A stretch of 64,000 bases of DNA from G965205725 sp965205725 (GCA_965205725.1 OZ242189.1:2976001-3040000); one strand, 5' to 3'; counted from the first letter of the stretch, positions 35,910-45,543 are shown. Notes: generated by a model from the sequence alone, not told the origin. Numbers and translations: made by a program.

Positions 35910-36827
35910 TTAGTGGGCTAAAACTTCCAGATGAATACCAACGCAGCGTGCCAGTGCCTGCAAGTTGTAGCCCCCCTCCAGGCTGGAGACTAATCTGCCA
36001 TCGCACAAGGTTTGTGCCTGATCAACAAGAAACTGCGTCACCCAACGGTAGTCCGCGTCCTCCAAATTTAGCCCGCCCAGAGGGTCTTCTCTGTGTGCAT
36101 CAAATCCGGCCGACACTAACAATACATCGGGTTGATGGCGTTGCAAAGCGGGCGGCCAGTCGCGCTCTACTGCCTGTCGAAAGCCATCGCCATCGGTATT
36201 TCCCGGCAGTGGAGTCAGTATGATGTTGGGCGCTTCAACTGTATCATATCTGCCAGGGTAGAACGGGTATTGAAAGCTCGAGCAAACCATGACTTCAGGC
36301 CTGTTCTGGAATATCTCTACAGTGCCATTGCCGTGGTGTACATCGAAATCCACGATGGCGACGCGCCTGGCCCCCAGATGCAGTGCTCGCTCTGCGGCGA
36401 GAGCGATATTGTTAAAAATACAAAAACCCATGCCGAGGGCCGATTCGGCATGATGCCCCGGTGGTCTTACCGCACAAAAAGCATTGCCTGCCCGGCCCCC
36501 GATAACGGCTTCGACCGCTTCAACGGCAGCGCCAGCAGCGAGTTTGGCAGCACGCAAACTGTGCTGGTTGAGCGAGGTATCTGCGTCGATACGAGCAATA
36601 CCCTCGCCGGGTTTCAATTCGGCCAGCATATCCAGATACTGGTCGGGGTGAATGCCGGAAAACAACGCGCTATCTATTTCACGCGCCTGGCTCATTTTTA
36701 GATGGCCAGAAACAGGTGTGTGGGCCAGGTGTGCAAAAATACACTGTAGTCGCGCCGGGCTTTCAGGGTGATGGTCCAGCATGACATGCTTTTCGCAGTC
36801 CGTGTGGCTGAGTAGCAGGCTTGTCAT
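35910..36827 (-). CDS. Histone deacetylase / acetoin-utilisation (AcuC) family protein
   Basis: A 305-residue zinc amidohydrolase. Conserved blocks are FCAVRPPGHHAESALGMGFC (tandem His of the charge relay), VAIVDFDVHHGNGT (zinc ligands Asp and His) and LVSAGFDAHREDPLGGL (third ligand). In bacteria such enzymes deacetylate acetylpolyamines, acetylated proteins or small molecules; the substrate here is unknown. It lies upstream of the Lrp regulator on the same strand and is divergent from the threonine dehydratase-like gene. Confidence 0.9.
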   Translation of the reverse strand: MTSLLLSHTDCEKHVMLDHHPESPARLQCIFAHLAHTPVSGHLKMSQAREIDSALFSGIHPDQYLDMLAELKPGEGIARIDADTSLNQHSLRAAKLAAGAAVEAVEAVIGGRAGNAFCAVRPPGHHAESALGMGFCIFNNIALAAERALHLGARRVAIVDFDVHHGNGTVEIFQNRPEVMVCSSFQYPFYPGRYDTVEAPNIILTPLPGNTDGDGFRQAVERDWPPALQRHQPDVLLVSAGFDAHREDPLGGLNLEDADYRWVTQFLVDQAQTLCDGRLVSSLEGGYNLQALARCVGIHLEVLAH

Positions 36828-36911
36828 GGGCAGCAGCTTTGCGATTTGTACATGGCACTGTGCATACTAACAGCATAGAGGGCATGATTTGCCCTGTGGA
36901 GTAGACTTTTT

Positions 36912-37859
36912 ATGAGCGAATTTGTAGAACTGTCGGATATAGAACAGGCGCACCGGCGCATAGAGGCATACATTCACAGAACCCCGGTGATAACCAGTGA
37001 GCAGTTGAATCAGCTTGTTGGCGGAGAGCTGTTTTTCAAGTGTGAAAATCTGCAAAAGGCGGGCACTTTCAAAGCTCGTGGTGCGACCAATGCGGTGTTG
37101 GGTCTGGATGCCAAACTTGTTGGCGAGGGGGTTGCAACCCACTCCTCGGGTAATCACGCCGCCGCGCTGGCCAGGGCAGCCGGGCTGTGGGATATCCCGA
37201 CGCATATCGTCATGCCCGCCAATGCACCGCAGGTCAAAAAAGATGCTGTTTTGGGTTACGGTGGCAATATCATCGAGTGCGAGCCTGGCTTGACGGCGCG
37301 CGAGGAAACCTTGCACTGGCTGGTTCAGGAAACAGGCGCTGAGGTGGTGCACCCCTATACGGACGCCCGAGTGGTTGCGGGTCAGGGCACAGTGGCACTG
37401 GAATTTCTGGAGCAAGTTGTCGGCCTCGACCTGATTGTGGTGCCAGTGGGTGGCGGTGGCTTACTGGCTGGAGTTGCGACAGCGGTTAAGGCTCTCAATC
37501 CGAATATTGAAGTCATGGCGGCGGAGCCCGCCGGAGCAGATGATGCGTTCCGCTCCTTTGGTCTGGGCACCCTGGTGCCACAAACCAACCCGCAGACTAT
37601 TGCAGACGGGTTGAGGAGCAGTTTGGGTGAGCCCAACTATGAGGTTGTTAAGCGCTGCGTTGATACCATTGTGACCGTGGAGGAGCAGAGCATCATTGCG
37701 GCAATGCAGTTGCAGTGGACCCGCTTAAAAAGTGTGGTGGAGCCTTCGGCTGCTGTTGGCTTTGCCGCAGCCCTGGAATATCCAGGTCGATTCAAAGGGA
37801 GAAAAGCAGGCCTTGTAATCACAGGTGGCAACCTGGATCTGTCCAATTTGCCGTTCTAG
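36912..37859 (+). CDS. PLP-dependent threonine/serine dehydratase-like enzyme
   Basis: A 315-residue fold-type II PLP enzyme without a C-terminal ACT domain, so of the catabolic dehydratase/serine racemase type rather than IlvA. Key motifs are ENLQKAGTFKARGATNA (PLP Lys), SSGNHAAALARAA (substrate loop), PVGGGGLLAGVA (phosphate loop) and the C-terminal VITGGNLDL. It starts with an ATG preceded by GTGGAG. It is likely to deaminate threonine or serine to the 2-oxo acid, or to racemise serine; the sequence does not decide. Confidence 0.88.
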   Translation: MSEFVELSDIEQAHRRIEAYIHRTPVITSEQLNQLVGGELFFKCENLQKAGTFKARGATNAVLGLDAKLVGEGVATHSSGNHAAALARAAGLWDIPTHIVMPANAPQVKKDAVLGYGGNIIECEPGLTAREETLHWLVQETGAEVVHPYTDARVVAGQGTVALEFLEQVVGLDLIVVPVGGGGLLAGVATAVKALNPNIEVMAAEPAGADDAFRSFGLGTLVPQTNPQTIADGLRSSLGEPNYEVVKRCVDTIVTVEEQSIIAAMQLQWTRLKSVVEPSAAVGFAAALEYPGRFKGRKAGLVITGGNLDLSNLPF

Positions 37860-37931
37860 GAGCCTGTCGGCTGGTAGATAGCCTGTAGTGCGTTGTATGC
37901 TTACTGACAGACCAAACCCCGGAGTAGCCCT

Positions 37932-38327
37932 ATGGAACTGATAGCCCTAGTTACTGTACTCATTGCACTGGAATATTTTTACCTATCCATCATGGTTGGA
38001 AAATGTCGAGGTGAAACCGGCATAGATGCACCCACTTGCACGGGAGACCCCAAATTTGAACGGGTGTTTCGAGTCCAGCAAAACACGCTTGAACAGCTCA
38101 TTATTTTTTATCCCGCGCTGTGGATTTTTGGATACTATGCCAACGCCTATGACCACGCAGAGGTTGGCGCTGCGCTCGGCCTGGTGTTTTTGATTGGCAG
38201 GATCATATACGCGCGTGGCTATGTGCAAGACGCGGCAAAAAGAGGCCCAGGATTTATTGTGGGGGCGCTGGCATTAGCCATATTGCTGATAGGTGATTTG
38301 GTCATGATCCTTATGCGACTCATGTAG
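37932..38327 (+). CDS. MAPEG family membrane protein
   Basis: A 131-residue four-TM protein. GDPKFERVFRVQQNTLEQLIIFYPALW is the family signature (E-R-x-x-R-x-x-Q-N-x-x-E), followed by FLIGRIIYARGYVQD. Members include microsomal glutathione transferases and leukotriene synthases. A glutathione-dependent detoxification role is plausible given the GST-family gene elsewhere in the window. Confidence 0.88.
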   Translation: MELIALVTVLIALEYFYLSIMVGKCRGETGIDAPTCTGDPKFERVFRVQQNTLEQLIIFYPALWIFGYYANAYDHAEVGAALGLVFLIGRIIYARGYVQDAAKRGPGFIVGALALAILLIGDLVMILMRLM

Positions 38328-38356
38328 AGTGCTAACTATCCGGTTTTTGTGGATGT

Positions 38357-38495
38357 GAGACCTCTGCATAACGTAGCGAGTGAAGCCAAGTCGAGGCAAA
38401 AAAAGGCGCAAAAGCGGAGTTTACTGGTGTAAACGAGCATTTTAAGCCTTTTTTTAACGATGGATTAGCAAGTGTAATCGTTATGCTGAGGTCTC
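38357..38495. mobile_element. MITE-like element with related ends
   Basis: A 139-bp palindromic element: GAGACCTCTGCATAACG on the left and CGTTATGCTGAGGTCTC on the right (16 of 17 matched), flanked on both sides by GATGT, a possible 5-bp target duplication. The outer GAGACCT resembles the ends of the two 162-165 bp elements, but the interior differs. The interior also has an internal palindrome around AGTTTACTGGTGTAAACG. It fills most of the gap before the diguanylate cyclase gene. Confidence 0.7.
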
Positions 38496-38606
38496 GATGT
38501 ATTAATAACGCAATCAAGTTGTTGGTTGGGGCATCCTTGCCACTGACAAAGATAATTTTTCTTTCCAGAGTTGGTAGCTGATGATTGCACGCAGGGGAAA
38601 TGTGTA

Positions 38607-39716
38607 ATGCTGCGCCTGGAATCGCGCGCGCATGATGAGAAGCCAGGTACTGGTTTGCTGGCGCGATTTTTCAGGCGCTCTGGCGGCGCTGGCTCACATC
38701 AGCGCGGTGAGTACGATGACGGTCGCTTTGACACGCAGTTGGCTGAAAACCGCAAGCTGGCCTACCGTTATGTGTTGATGGCAACTGCGGTAATCCTGGC
38801 ACCCATAGCCGCGCACAATTTCTACGTTGGCAACTATGTCCCGGCAACCGCTGGGTTGGCTGTGCTGGTTCTGTTTCTCTCCAATATTTACCTGATGGCA
38901 GTTGACAGGGAGCCGTTTCTACCCCCGTGGGGCATGTTGCTGATAGCGCTTGGCCTGGTGTTGACTGCTCTAGTCTGTGGTCAGACCTACCATCTATATT
39001 GGATTTACCCGTTGCTGGTTGCCTTGCCTGTCACGCTGAAAACACATGTAGCGGTTTGGCTGGGCGTGTTGGTCGGCATGATTGTTACGCCCTTTGTCAT
39101 TATTCGCCTTGAAAGCAACACAGCAATTATCGTAGGTCTGAGTATGGCTCATACCTGGCTAATGAGTACCTGGTTGACGCACGCCGTGTCGCAACAGTCC
39201 AAGCGCCTTAGCGAGCTTGCGGTGACTGATCCGCTGACAGGAGCATACAACCGCCGCCATTTGCAGGTAGAAGCCAGGCAGGCATTGCAAACCTACAAAC
39301 GCTATAGGCGCCCCTCCACGCTATTGCTCATGGATATCGACTACTTCAAAGGTGTAAACGATGACTTTGGCCATGATATCGGCGACAAAGCGCTGTGTGG
39401 CATTGTTCAATTGCTGTGTGAGCGCCTGCGCATCATGGATCATGTCTATCGATACGGGGGTGAAGAATTTGTCGCCCTTCTCGCCGAGACGGATGAATCT
39501 GGTGCGAAAAACGCCGCCGAAGAAATTCGTGCAGCCATAGAAGGCTCAGACATTATTCCGGGCCGAGCTCTCACCGTGAGTATCGGTGTGTGCGGTGTTA
39601 TTCAGGCCAACAGCGTTGATCAGTGGCTGAATCAGTGTGATCGGGCGCTTTATCAAGCCAAGCAAGCCGGGCGCAATAAAGTGGCGCTGGCACAGCCAGG
39701 GCCTGTCTCAATCTAG
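38607..39716 (+). CDS. Membrane-bound diguanylate cyclase (GGDEF)
   Basis: A 369-residue enzyme making c-di-GMP. About five or six TM helices (residues ~50-200, for example LAYRYVLMATAVILAPIAA and AVWLGVLVGMIVTPFVII) form a sensor of unknown ligand. The GGDEF domain follows: DPLTGAYNRRHL, MDIDYFKGVNDDFGHDIGD and the active site YRYGGEEFVALL. An inhibitory I-site RIMD lies exactly five residues before GGEEF. I chose the ATG at 38607 over a TTG 12 codons upstream. The stop codon TAG is also the left target TA of the downstream IS element. Confidence 0.9.
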   Translation: MLRLESRAHDEKPGTGLLARFFRRSGGAGSHQRGEYDDGRFDTQLAENRKLAYRYVLMATAVILAPIAAHNFYVGNYVPATAGLAVLVLFLSNIYLMAVDREPFLPPWGMLLIALGLVLTALVCGQTYHLYWIYPLLVALPVTLKTHVAVWLGVLVGMIVTPFVIIRLESNTAIIVGLSMAHTWLMSTWLTHAVSQQSKRLSELAVTDPLTGAYNRRHLQVEARQALQTYKRYRRPSTLLLMDIDYFKGVNDDFGHDIGDKALCGIVQLLCERLRIMDHVYRYGGEEFVALLAETDESGAKNAAEEIRAAIEGSDIIPGRALTVSIGVCGVIQANSVDQWLNQCDRALYQAKQAGRNKVALAQPGPVSI

Positions 39717-40888
39717 TGTAGTGTATTGAACTGATTCATGTTATATAAAGTGCTTCATTCACTACCCATTTGAAGCCAATGCCCGCCCAAATAGACATCA
39801 CTTTATCAGCGCAAGAGAAAAAGCAGTTGGAAAAACAGGTTAGGAGCAAAACGACACCGGTACGATTGGTAGAGCGCTCAAGGATCATTCTGCTCGCTGC
39901 AAAAAATATTCCCAACTACAAGATTGCTGAAGAGCTGGAAATTGATGCCAACAAAGTGGGCCGGTGGCGCAATCGTTTTTTCGAGAGAGGGCTTAAGGGG
40001 ATAGAGAAAGATTTACCCAGAGGGGCTAATCACGGCGGCAAGAATTCTGCGGACCAGGCAAAGCTGCGTTCGAAAGTCATCAAGATAACCACGCAGGAAA
40101 AACCCAAGGATGGCACCCACTGGACGACCCGAGGTTTGGCAAAAGTGATGGGAATTAATCACTCCTTTATAAACAGAGTGTGGCGAGAAGTTGGTTTGAA
40201 GCCACACCTGGTTGCCCGATTCAAGGTGAGCAGCGACCCTGCCTTTGAAGACAAGCTACGCGATGTCGTTGGCTTGTATGTATCGCCGCCAGAGAATGCC
40301 GTTGTTTTCTGTGTTGACGAGAAGAGTTCCATTCAAGCGCTGGATAGGTCGCAGCCGGGATTGCCGATGAAGCCAGGACGCGCCGGAACCATGACTCACG
40401 ACTATAAGCGTCATGGTACAAGCACCTTGTTTGCGGCACTGAACACCCTGACGGGTGATATTATCGGTGAGTGTAAGAAGCGTCACCGGCACCAGGAGTT
40501 TTTGGCGTTTCTGAAGACTGTGGAGAAACAAACACCCAAAGAGTTAGACCTTCACCTTATCGTTGACAACTATGCGACGCACAAACACGAAACAGTGAAG
40601 AACTGGATTAAGCGTCATAAGAGAGTTCACTTACACTTTATTCCAACGAGTTCTTCGTGGCTAAATCTGGTGGAGAGATTTTTTGGATTGTTGACAGAAA
40701 GGCGGCTGCGTCGTGGTGTATTCACATCAGTACAACAGTTGGAAGAGACTATCATGGATTTTATTGAGAGACACAATGAAGATAAAAAGCCATTTGTTTG
40801 GACAAAGTCTGCGGGAGAGATTCTGGAGAAAGTGGGCCGGGCAAGACATGCACTCTCAAATCAATAATTAGTTTAATACACTACACTA
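39714..40888 (+). mobile_element. IS630-family insertion sequence
   Basis: A complete element of about 1.17 kb. The left end TAGTGTAGTGTATTGAACT (from 39714) and the right end, inverted, TAGTGTAGTGTATTAAACT (to 40888) form imperfect terminal repeats beginning at TA dinucleotides, the target duplicated by IS630/Tc1-mariner elements. It encodes one intact transposase. The insertion lies exactly at the junction of two convergent genes, the diguanylate cyclase gene and ilvD, using part of each stop codon. Confidence 0.88.
39779..40867 (+). CDS. IS630-family transposase
   Basis: A DDE transposase of about 362 residues. The N-terminus carries an HTH of the homeodomain-like type (VERSRIILLAAKNIPNYKIA, then ELEIDANKVGRWRNRF). 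The catalytic triad is visible as FCVDEKSS (Asp), LIVDNYATHKH (Asp) and LNLVERFFGLLTERRLRRG (Glu), a DDE pattern with HFIPTSSSWLN just before it, as in IS630. It appears intact and potentially active. The ATG at 39779 was chosen; a TTG three codons earlier is possible. Confidence 0.93.
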   Translation: MPAQIDITLSAQEKKQLEKQVRSKTTPVRLVERSRIILLAAKNIPNYKIAEELEIDANKVGRWRNRFFERGLKGIEKDLPRGANHGGKNSADQAKLRSKVIKITTQEKPKDGTHWTTRGLAKVMGINHSFINRVWREVGLKPHLVARFKVSSDPAFEDKLRDVVGLYVSPPENAVVFCVDEKSSIQALDRSQPGLPMKPGRAGTMTHDYKRHGTSTLFAALNTLTGDIIGECKKRHRHQEFLAFLKTVEKQTPKELDLHLIVDNYATHKHETVKNWIKRHKRVHLHFIPTSSSWLNLVERFFGLLTERRLRRGVFTSVQQLEETIMDFIERHNEDKKPFVWTKSAGEILEKVGRARHALSNQ

Positions 40889-42716
40889 GCTGCGACAGAT
40901 CCCGAACTGCACCGCGGTCGGCGCTGGTCGCCATTAGTGCATAAGCCTTCAGCGCGGCGCTGACTTTGCGCGGTCGCTCTGCCGCTGGCTTCCAGCCCTT
41001 TTCATTCTGAGCTTCACGCCGCGCGGCCAACTCCTGGTCAGATACAACCACATTGATGCTGCGCTCGGGGATGTTGATCTTGATGCTGTCGCCCTGTTGC
41101 ACAAGGCCAATGGCGCCACCGGCTGCGGCTTCAGGAGACACGTGACCAATAGAGAGCCCTGAGGTACCGCCTGAAAAACGGCCATCGGTAAGCAGTGCGC
41201 AGGCTTTGCCCAGACCCTTGGATTTAATGTAGCTGGTTGGATAGAGCATTTCCTGCATGCCCGGCCCCCCTTTGGGACCCTCATAGCGCACTATCACAAC
41301 ATCCCCGACTTTGACCCGATCAGCCAGAATGGCTTCTACCGCTGCATCCTGACTTTCGCAGACGTAGGCGGGGCCTTCGAAGACCAATATGCTGTCGTCG
41401 ACGCCCGCGGTTTTAACGACGCAGCCATCTTCAGCGATATTGCCGTACAGAACAGCCAGCCCCCCTTCCAGAGAGAAAGCATTGTCCAGTGATCGAATAC
41501 AGCCGTGCGCCCGATCCATGTCGAGGCTTGGCCAACGGGTCTCCTGACTGAAAGCTGTTTGAGTGGGAATGCCGGCAGGCCCGGCAGAGAAAAATTTATT
41601 TACAGCATCGTCTCGGGTGCGCATGATATCCCATTGATCCAGCGCATCAGCGAGTGTGGCGCTGTGCACAGTCGGACAGCCCCCATGCAGCAGGCCCGCT
41701 CGGTCCAGCTCACCCAAAATACCCATAATGCCGCCGGCACGGTGTACGTCTTCCATGTGGTACTGCGGAGTGCTCGGCGCCACCTTGCAGAGCTGGGGCA
41801 CTTTACGAGATAACTGGTCGATATCTTTCATACCAAAATCCAGACCTGCTTCCTCTGCGGCGGCCAGCAAGTGCAAAATGGTATTGGTTGAACCGCCCAT
41901 GGCAATGTCCAGCGTCATGGCATTTTCAAAGGCCTGCTTGCTGCCAATGTTACGGGGTAATACAGAGATGTCATCCTCTTCGTAATACCGCTTGGCCAGC
42001 CCGACAATACTCTGCCCCGCACGCAAGAAAAGTTGCTCGCGGTCAGCGTGTGTAGCCAGAGTTGAGCCATTGCCTGGCAGCGACAGGCCCATGGCCTCGG
42101 TCAAACAATTCATAGAGTTTGCAGTGAACATGCCCGAGCAACTGCCACATGTTGGACAGGCTGAGCGCTCGTACTCGGCTACTTCCTCGTCGCTGGCAGC
42201 GTCATCAGCGGCGATAACCATGGCATCAATTAAATCGAGTTTGTTCTCTGATAATTTGGTTTTGCCCGCCTCCATCGGCCCGCCAGAGACAAAGATAGCT
42301 GGAATGTTCAAACGCATGGCGGCGTTAAGCATTCCCGGTGTAATCTTGTCGCAGTTGGAAATGCAAACCATGGCATCGGCGCAGTGGGCGTTGACCATAT
42401 ACTCCACGGAATCTGAGATAAGGTCTCGGCTCGGCAAGCTGTACAACATGCCGTCGTGCCCCATAGCAATGCCATCATCGACCGCAATCGTGTTGAACTC
42501 TTTGGCGACGCCACCTGACTTTTCAATTTCTCTGGCGACCAGTTGCCCCAAATCTTTGAGGTGAACATGCCCTGGCACGAATTGGGTGAATGAATTCACC
42601 ACCGCGATTATTGGTTTTTGGAAGTCGTCATCTTTCATGCCAGTGGCGCGCCATAGAGCGCGAGCGCCTGCCATATTGCGGCCGTGGGTGGAGGTTTTTG
42701 AACGGTACGCGGGCAT
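40881..42716 (-). CDS. ilvD: Dihydroxy-acid dehydratase
   Basis: Fe-S enzyme of branched-chain amino acid and pantothenate synthesis, 611 residues. Cluster ligands are in CISNCDKITPG and CPTCGSCSGMFTANSMNC, with DGRFSGGTSGLSIGHVSPEA near the active site. The ATG at 42716 begins MPAYRSKTSTHGRNMAGARA, the normal family start; the open frame upstream is not conserved. The last codons (LSQLV-stop) are formed by the right end of the IS630 copy; before insertion the gene would have ended LSQLD. Function should be unaffected. Confidence 0.95.
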   Translation of the reverse strand: MPAYRSKTSTHGRNMAGARALWRATGMKDDDFQKPIIAVVNSFTQFVPGHVHLKDLGQLVAREIEKSGGVAKEFNTIAVDDGIAMGHDGMLYSLPSRDLISDSVEYMVNAHCADAMVCISNCDKITPGMLNAAMRLNIPAIFVSGGPMEAGKTKLSENKLDLIDAMVIAADDAASDEEVAEYERSACPTCGSCSGMFTANSMNCLTEAMGLSLPGNGSTLATHADREQLFLRAGQSIVGLAKRYYEEDDISVLPRNIGSKQAFENAMTLDIAMGGSTNTILHLLAAAEEAGLDFGMKDIDQLSRKVPQLCKVAPSTPQYHMEDVHRAGGIMGILGELDRAGLLHGGCPTVHSATLADALDQWDIMRTRDDAVNKFFSAGPAGIPTQTAFSQETRWPSLDMDRAHGCIRSLDNAFSLEGGLAVLYGNIAEDGCVVKTAGVDDSILVFEGPAYVCESQDAAVEAILADRVKVGDVVIVRYEGPKGGPGMQEMLYPTSYIKSKGLGKACALLTDGRFSGGTSGLSIGHVSPEAAAGGAIGLVQQGDSIKINIPERSINVVVSDQELAARREAQNEKGWKPAAERPRKVSAALKAYALMATSADRGAVRDLSQLV

Positions 42717-42774
42717 CTTTAGTTCCTGCTCAAGTGCTGATTTTAAAGGGCTGCAACTATAGCACAGTCGCCGC

Positions 42775-44085
42775 CTACAAAGTTTTGCTGAATACCTTGG
42801 AATGTCTTTGCAGGTTGTACAGCAATTGTTTTTCAGTCGGCAAGCTGGATAACCCGGTCTCGCTGAAGCCTTGCTCGATAAACCAATGGGCAGTCTGGGT
42901 TGTGAGCACAAATACAGAGCTCAAGTTCTGACGCGCAGCTTCTGCTTCCAGTTCCTGTAGCAGGCGCTGGCCCCGCTTGCTCCCCTGATAGTTCGGATGG
43001 GTGACGATACAGGCGATCTCACCACTGGCCTGCCCGGGAAACGGGTACAAAGCTGCGACCGCAATGATGCGGCTGTCGCGTTCGAGCACGCGAAAGTGAC
43101 CAATCTCCGTTTCCAGCAGTTCTCTGGAGCGCTTTAACAGCACACCATCTCTTTCGAGTGGCTCAATCAGCTCCAATATGCCGCCTATGTCTTCGATGCC
43201 AGCGGTGCGGGCCTGCTCGTAATCATCGTTGCCGACCAGAGTACCGCTGCCGTCGTGAGTGAACAGCTCTTCGAGCAGGGCGCAGTCTTGTGCATGGGAA
43301 ATAATCTGACAGCGAGGCACGCCCGCCGTGCAGGCTTGCCTGGCGGTGCGCAGTAGCCGCTGCTGGTCTTTATTCTCGCTGTCTTTGATGAGTTGCAGGG
43401 CTTCGCCTAAATCACATTGCCTGACCAAGTCGCCTGCGGAGTTGGCAATGCCATCGCCTGCGCTAAACAGCACCAACTTATCGGCACCCGTTGCCGCAGC
43501 CGTGCGTACCGCAATGTCTTCCAGTGCCAGGTTGAATATCTCACCCGTGCGGCTGTAACCCAGCGGAGATAGCAAGACAATGGAACCGGCATCCAGATTC
43601 TGACGAATACCGGCCGCATCAATACTGCGTACCCGACCGGTGTGGCTGAAATCGACGCCATTGACCACGCCAATGGGTTTGGCGCTGACAAAATTGCCGC
43701 CGCACACACGTATTGAAGCGCCCTGCATCGGGGAGTTTGGCAGGCCCATTGAGAGCAAAGCTTCAATTTGTGCCCGCAGCGAGCCGGCGGCATCGGTGAC
43801 GTGTTGGAGCGCCTCAGTGTCAGTTATGCGTGCGCCCTCATGGAAAGAACTGCGCAGGTCGGCAGTTTCCAGACGTGCGTCGATCTGGGGGCGCGATCCA
43901 TGAATCAGGATCAAACGCACGCCCAGGCTGTTGAGCAAGGCGATGTCATGGATGACGTTGGCAAAATTCGGGTGCTGGGCAGCCTCGCCGCCAAAAACCA
44001 GGACGAATGTCTTACCGCGGTGCGCATTAATGTATGGCGCACTGTTGCGAAACCACAAAATTTGTTCGCGGGTGCCTTTACTCAT
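42775..44085 (-). CDS. argA: N-acetylglutamate synthase (amino-acid N-acetyltransferase)
   Basis: First step of arginine synthesis, acetylating glutamate. At 436 residues it has the two-domain ArgA layout: an amino-acid-kinase-like domain (YINAHRGKTFVLVFGGEA, then LILIHGSRPQID) that binds arginine for feedback inhibition, and a C-terminal GNAT domain (IACIVTHPNYQGSKRGQRLL, then LTTQTAHWFIEQGF). It lies 190 nt downstream of argE on the same strand; the gap at 44086-44275 shows no gene or clear terminator. Confidence 0.95.
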   Translation of the reverse strand: MSKGTREQILWFRNSAPYINAHRGKTFVLVFGGEAAQHPNFANVIHDIALLNSLGVRLILIHGSRPQIDARLETADLRSSFHEGARITDTEALQHVTDAAGSLRAQIEALLSMGLPNSPMQGASIRVCGGNFVSAKPIGVVNGVDFSHTGRVRSIDAAGIRQNLDAGSIVLLSPLGYSRTGEIFNLALEDIAVRTAAATGADKLVLFSAGDGIANSAGDLVRQCDLGEALQLIKDSENKDQQRLLRTARQACTAGVPRCQIISHAQDCALLEELFTHDGSGTLVGNDDYEQARTAGIEDIGGILELIEPLERDGVLLKRSRELLETEIGHFRVLERDSRIIAVAALYPFPGQASGEIACIVTHPNYQGSKRGQRLLQELEAEAARQNLSSVFVLTTQTAHWFIEQGFSETGLSSLPTEKQLLYNLQRHSKVFSKTL

Positions 44086-44275
44086 CTCACCTAACTGTTT
44101 GAAAATGAAAGGAATTGCCTAGGTTAACCAATTGCGGGCCCTGCGCACAATGGCAACTATTTACAAAACCACCACAGTGCCCACAATAACCAAACATTCA
44201 CATAGCGGCGCAGGCCTCGCTGTTCAAAATATTCAGAAGACGCGGTTTGGTAGTGAACGCCCCCGGTCTTGTTTG

Positions 44276-45445
44276 TTACTGCGCATATTTTTGAACACAG
44301 AAGTGATTGATGAATTCACCCAGCAAGTTAATACAGGGCTGGAACTGGTCCAGCTCTATATATTCGTCAGGCTGGTGTGCGCGTTTAATGGAACCAGGCC
44401 CCAGCACAATAGTATCCATTCCCAACTGTTGCAAAAACGGTGCTTCTGTCGCAAAGGCGACCGCTTCGGAGCTGTGGCCGGTGAGTTTTTCTGCCAGTTG
44501 TACAAGCTCGCTGGTGGCGGTCTGCTCGAAGGGCTCAACGCCATCAATTAGAGATTTCATTTCTATATTCAGTTGCCGCTGTTCAGCAACCCCCGCCAGG
44601 CGTGTTGCGATTTCTCCGCGCAGGCTGGCATTGTCGTGCCCGGGAGTCATGCGCAAATCAAAATGTAAATCCACCTGACCGCAGATGCGGTTGGGATTGT
44701 CCCCACCGTGTACACAGCCCAAATTGAGGGTTGGGTGTGGCACGTCGAACAGCGGGTGGTTGAAGCGCTGTTGCAGCTCTTGGCGAAACTCCAGTAAATC
44801 GCCGATCACCCGGTGCAACCCCTCCAGTGCGTTATTGCCGAGCGAGGGGTCTGATGAGTGTCCTGAGCTGCCGCGAATGTGTACCGACTCCATGACTATA
44901 CCTTTGTGCATGCGCACGGGTCGCAAGCCGGTGGGTTCGCCAATAATAGCCTGTCGCGCTTTGGGCATCCCCGCTTTGGATAGCTCGCGCGCACCGCACA
45001 TCGAGCTCTCTTCATCGGCGGTTGCGAGAATAATCAAGGGCTGGGCCAGAGGGGTATCGCCGAGGATCTTTGCGGCCTCCACCACCAGGGGGAAAAACCC
45101 TTTCATGTCGGTGGCGCCAAGACCATAAAGTTTCTGGTCTTGCTCGGTAATACCCAGCGGATTGAAATTCCACAGGGCTGCATCGTAAGGAACCGTGTCG
45201 GTATGTCCCGCCAATACCAGCCCACCTGATCCGCCGCCCTTGCCAGCTATCAGATTGGCTTTGCTGCCGCTGCTATTGAGTTTTTGAATTTGGATAGAGA
45301 AACCCATGGGCTCCAGAATTTCAGCCAGAAAATCGATGACTGCGCGATTTCCCTGATCGTGGTTGGGGTCGGTGGAGCTGACACTGGGCAGACTGACCAG
45401 CTTGCGAAGAAGCTGGATGGGGTCGAGTGGGGAAGTAGAAGGCAT
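44276..45445 (-). CDS. argE: Acetylornithine deacetylase
   Basis: M20 zinc metallohydrolase releasing ornithine from N-acetylornithine, 389 residues. Metal-binding motifs are VLAGHTDTVPYD (His, Asp), GLGATDMKGFFPL (Asp) and ATADEESSMCGA (catalytic and metal Glu), with a further Glu/His pair toward the C-terminus. The dimerisation lid contains HIRGSSGHSSDPSLGNNALE. It pairs with argA downstream in one arginine cluster. It is the last housekeeping gene before the CRISPR locus. Confidence 0.93.
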   Translation of the reverse strand: MPSTSPLDPIQLLRKLVSLPSVSSTDPNHDQGNRAVIDFLAEILEPMGFSIQIQKLNSSGSKANLIAGKGGGSGGLVLAGHTDTVPYDAALWNFNPLGITEQDQKLYGLGATDMKGFFPLVVEAAKILGDTPLAQPLIILATADEESSMCGARELSKAGMPKARQAIIGEPTGLRPVRMHKGIVMESVHIRGSSGHSSDPSLGNNALEGLHRVIGDLLEFRQELQQRFNHPLFDVPHPTLNLGCVHGGDNPNRICGQVDLHFDLRMTPGHDNASLRGEIATRLAGVAEQRQLNIEMKSLIDGVEPFEQTATSELVQLAEKLTGHSSEAVAFATEAPFLQQLGMDTIVLGPGSIKRAHQPDEYIELDQFQPCINLLGEFINHFCVQKYAQ

Positions 45446-45543
45446 AGTACCAGTGTAGTGCAGAGCAGGGCGTAATTAACAGCAAATCCCTCCACTGGAG
45501 GCTTGCACTGAAAGTAAACCAATTATGAGCACGCACTTGACTA

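Noticed and set aside
44086..44275. Possible small gene between argE and argA
   Set aside because: The 190-bp gap shows no frame with a ribosome-binding site and no clear terminator.
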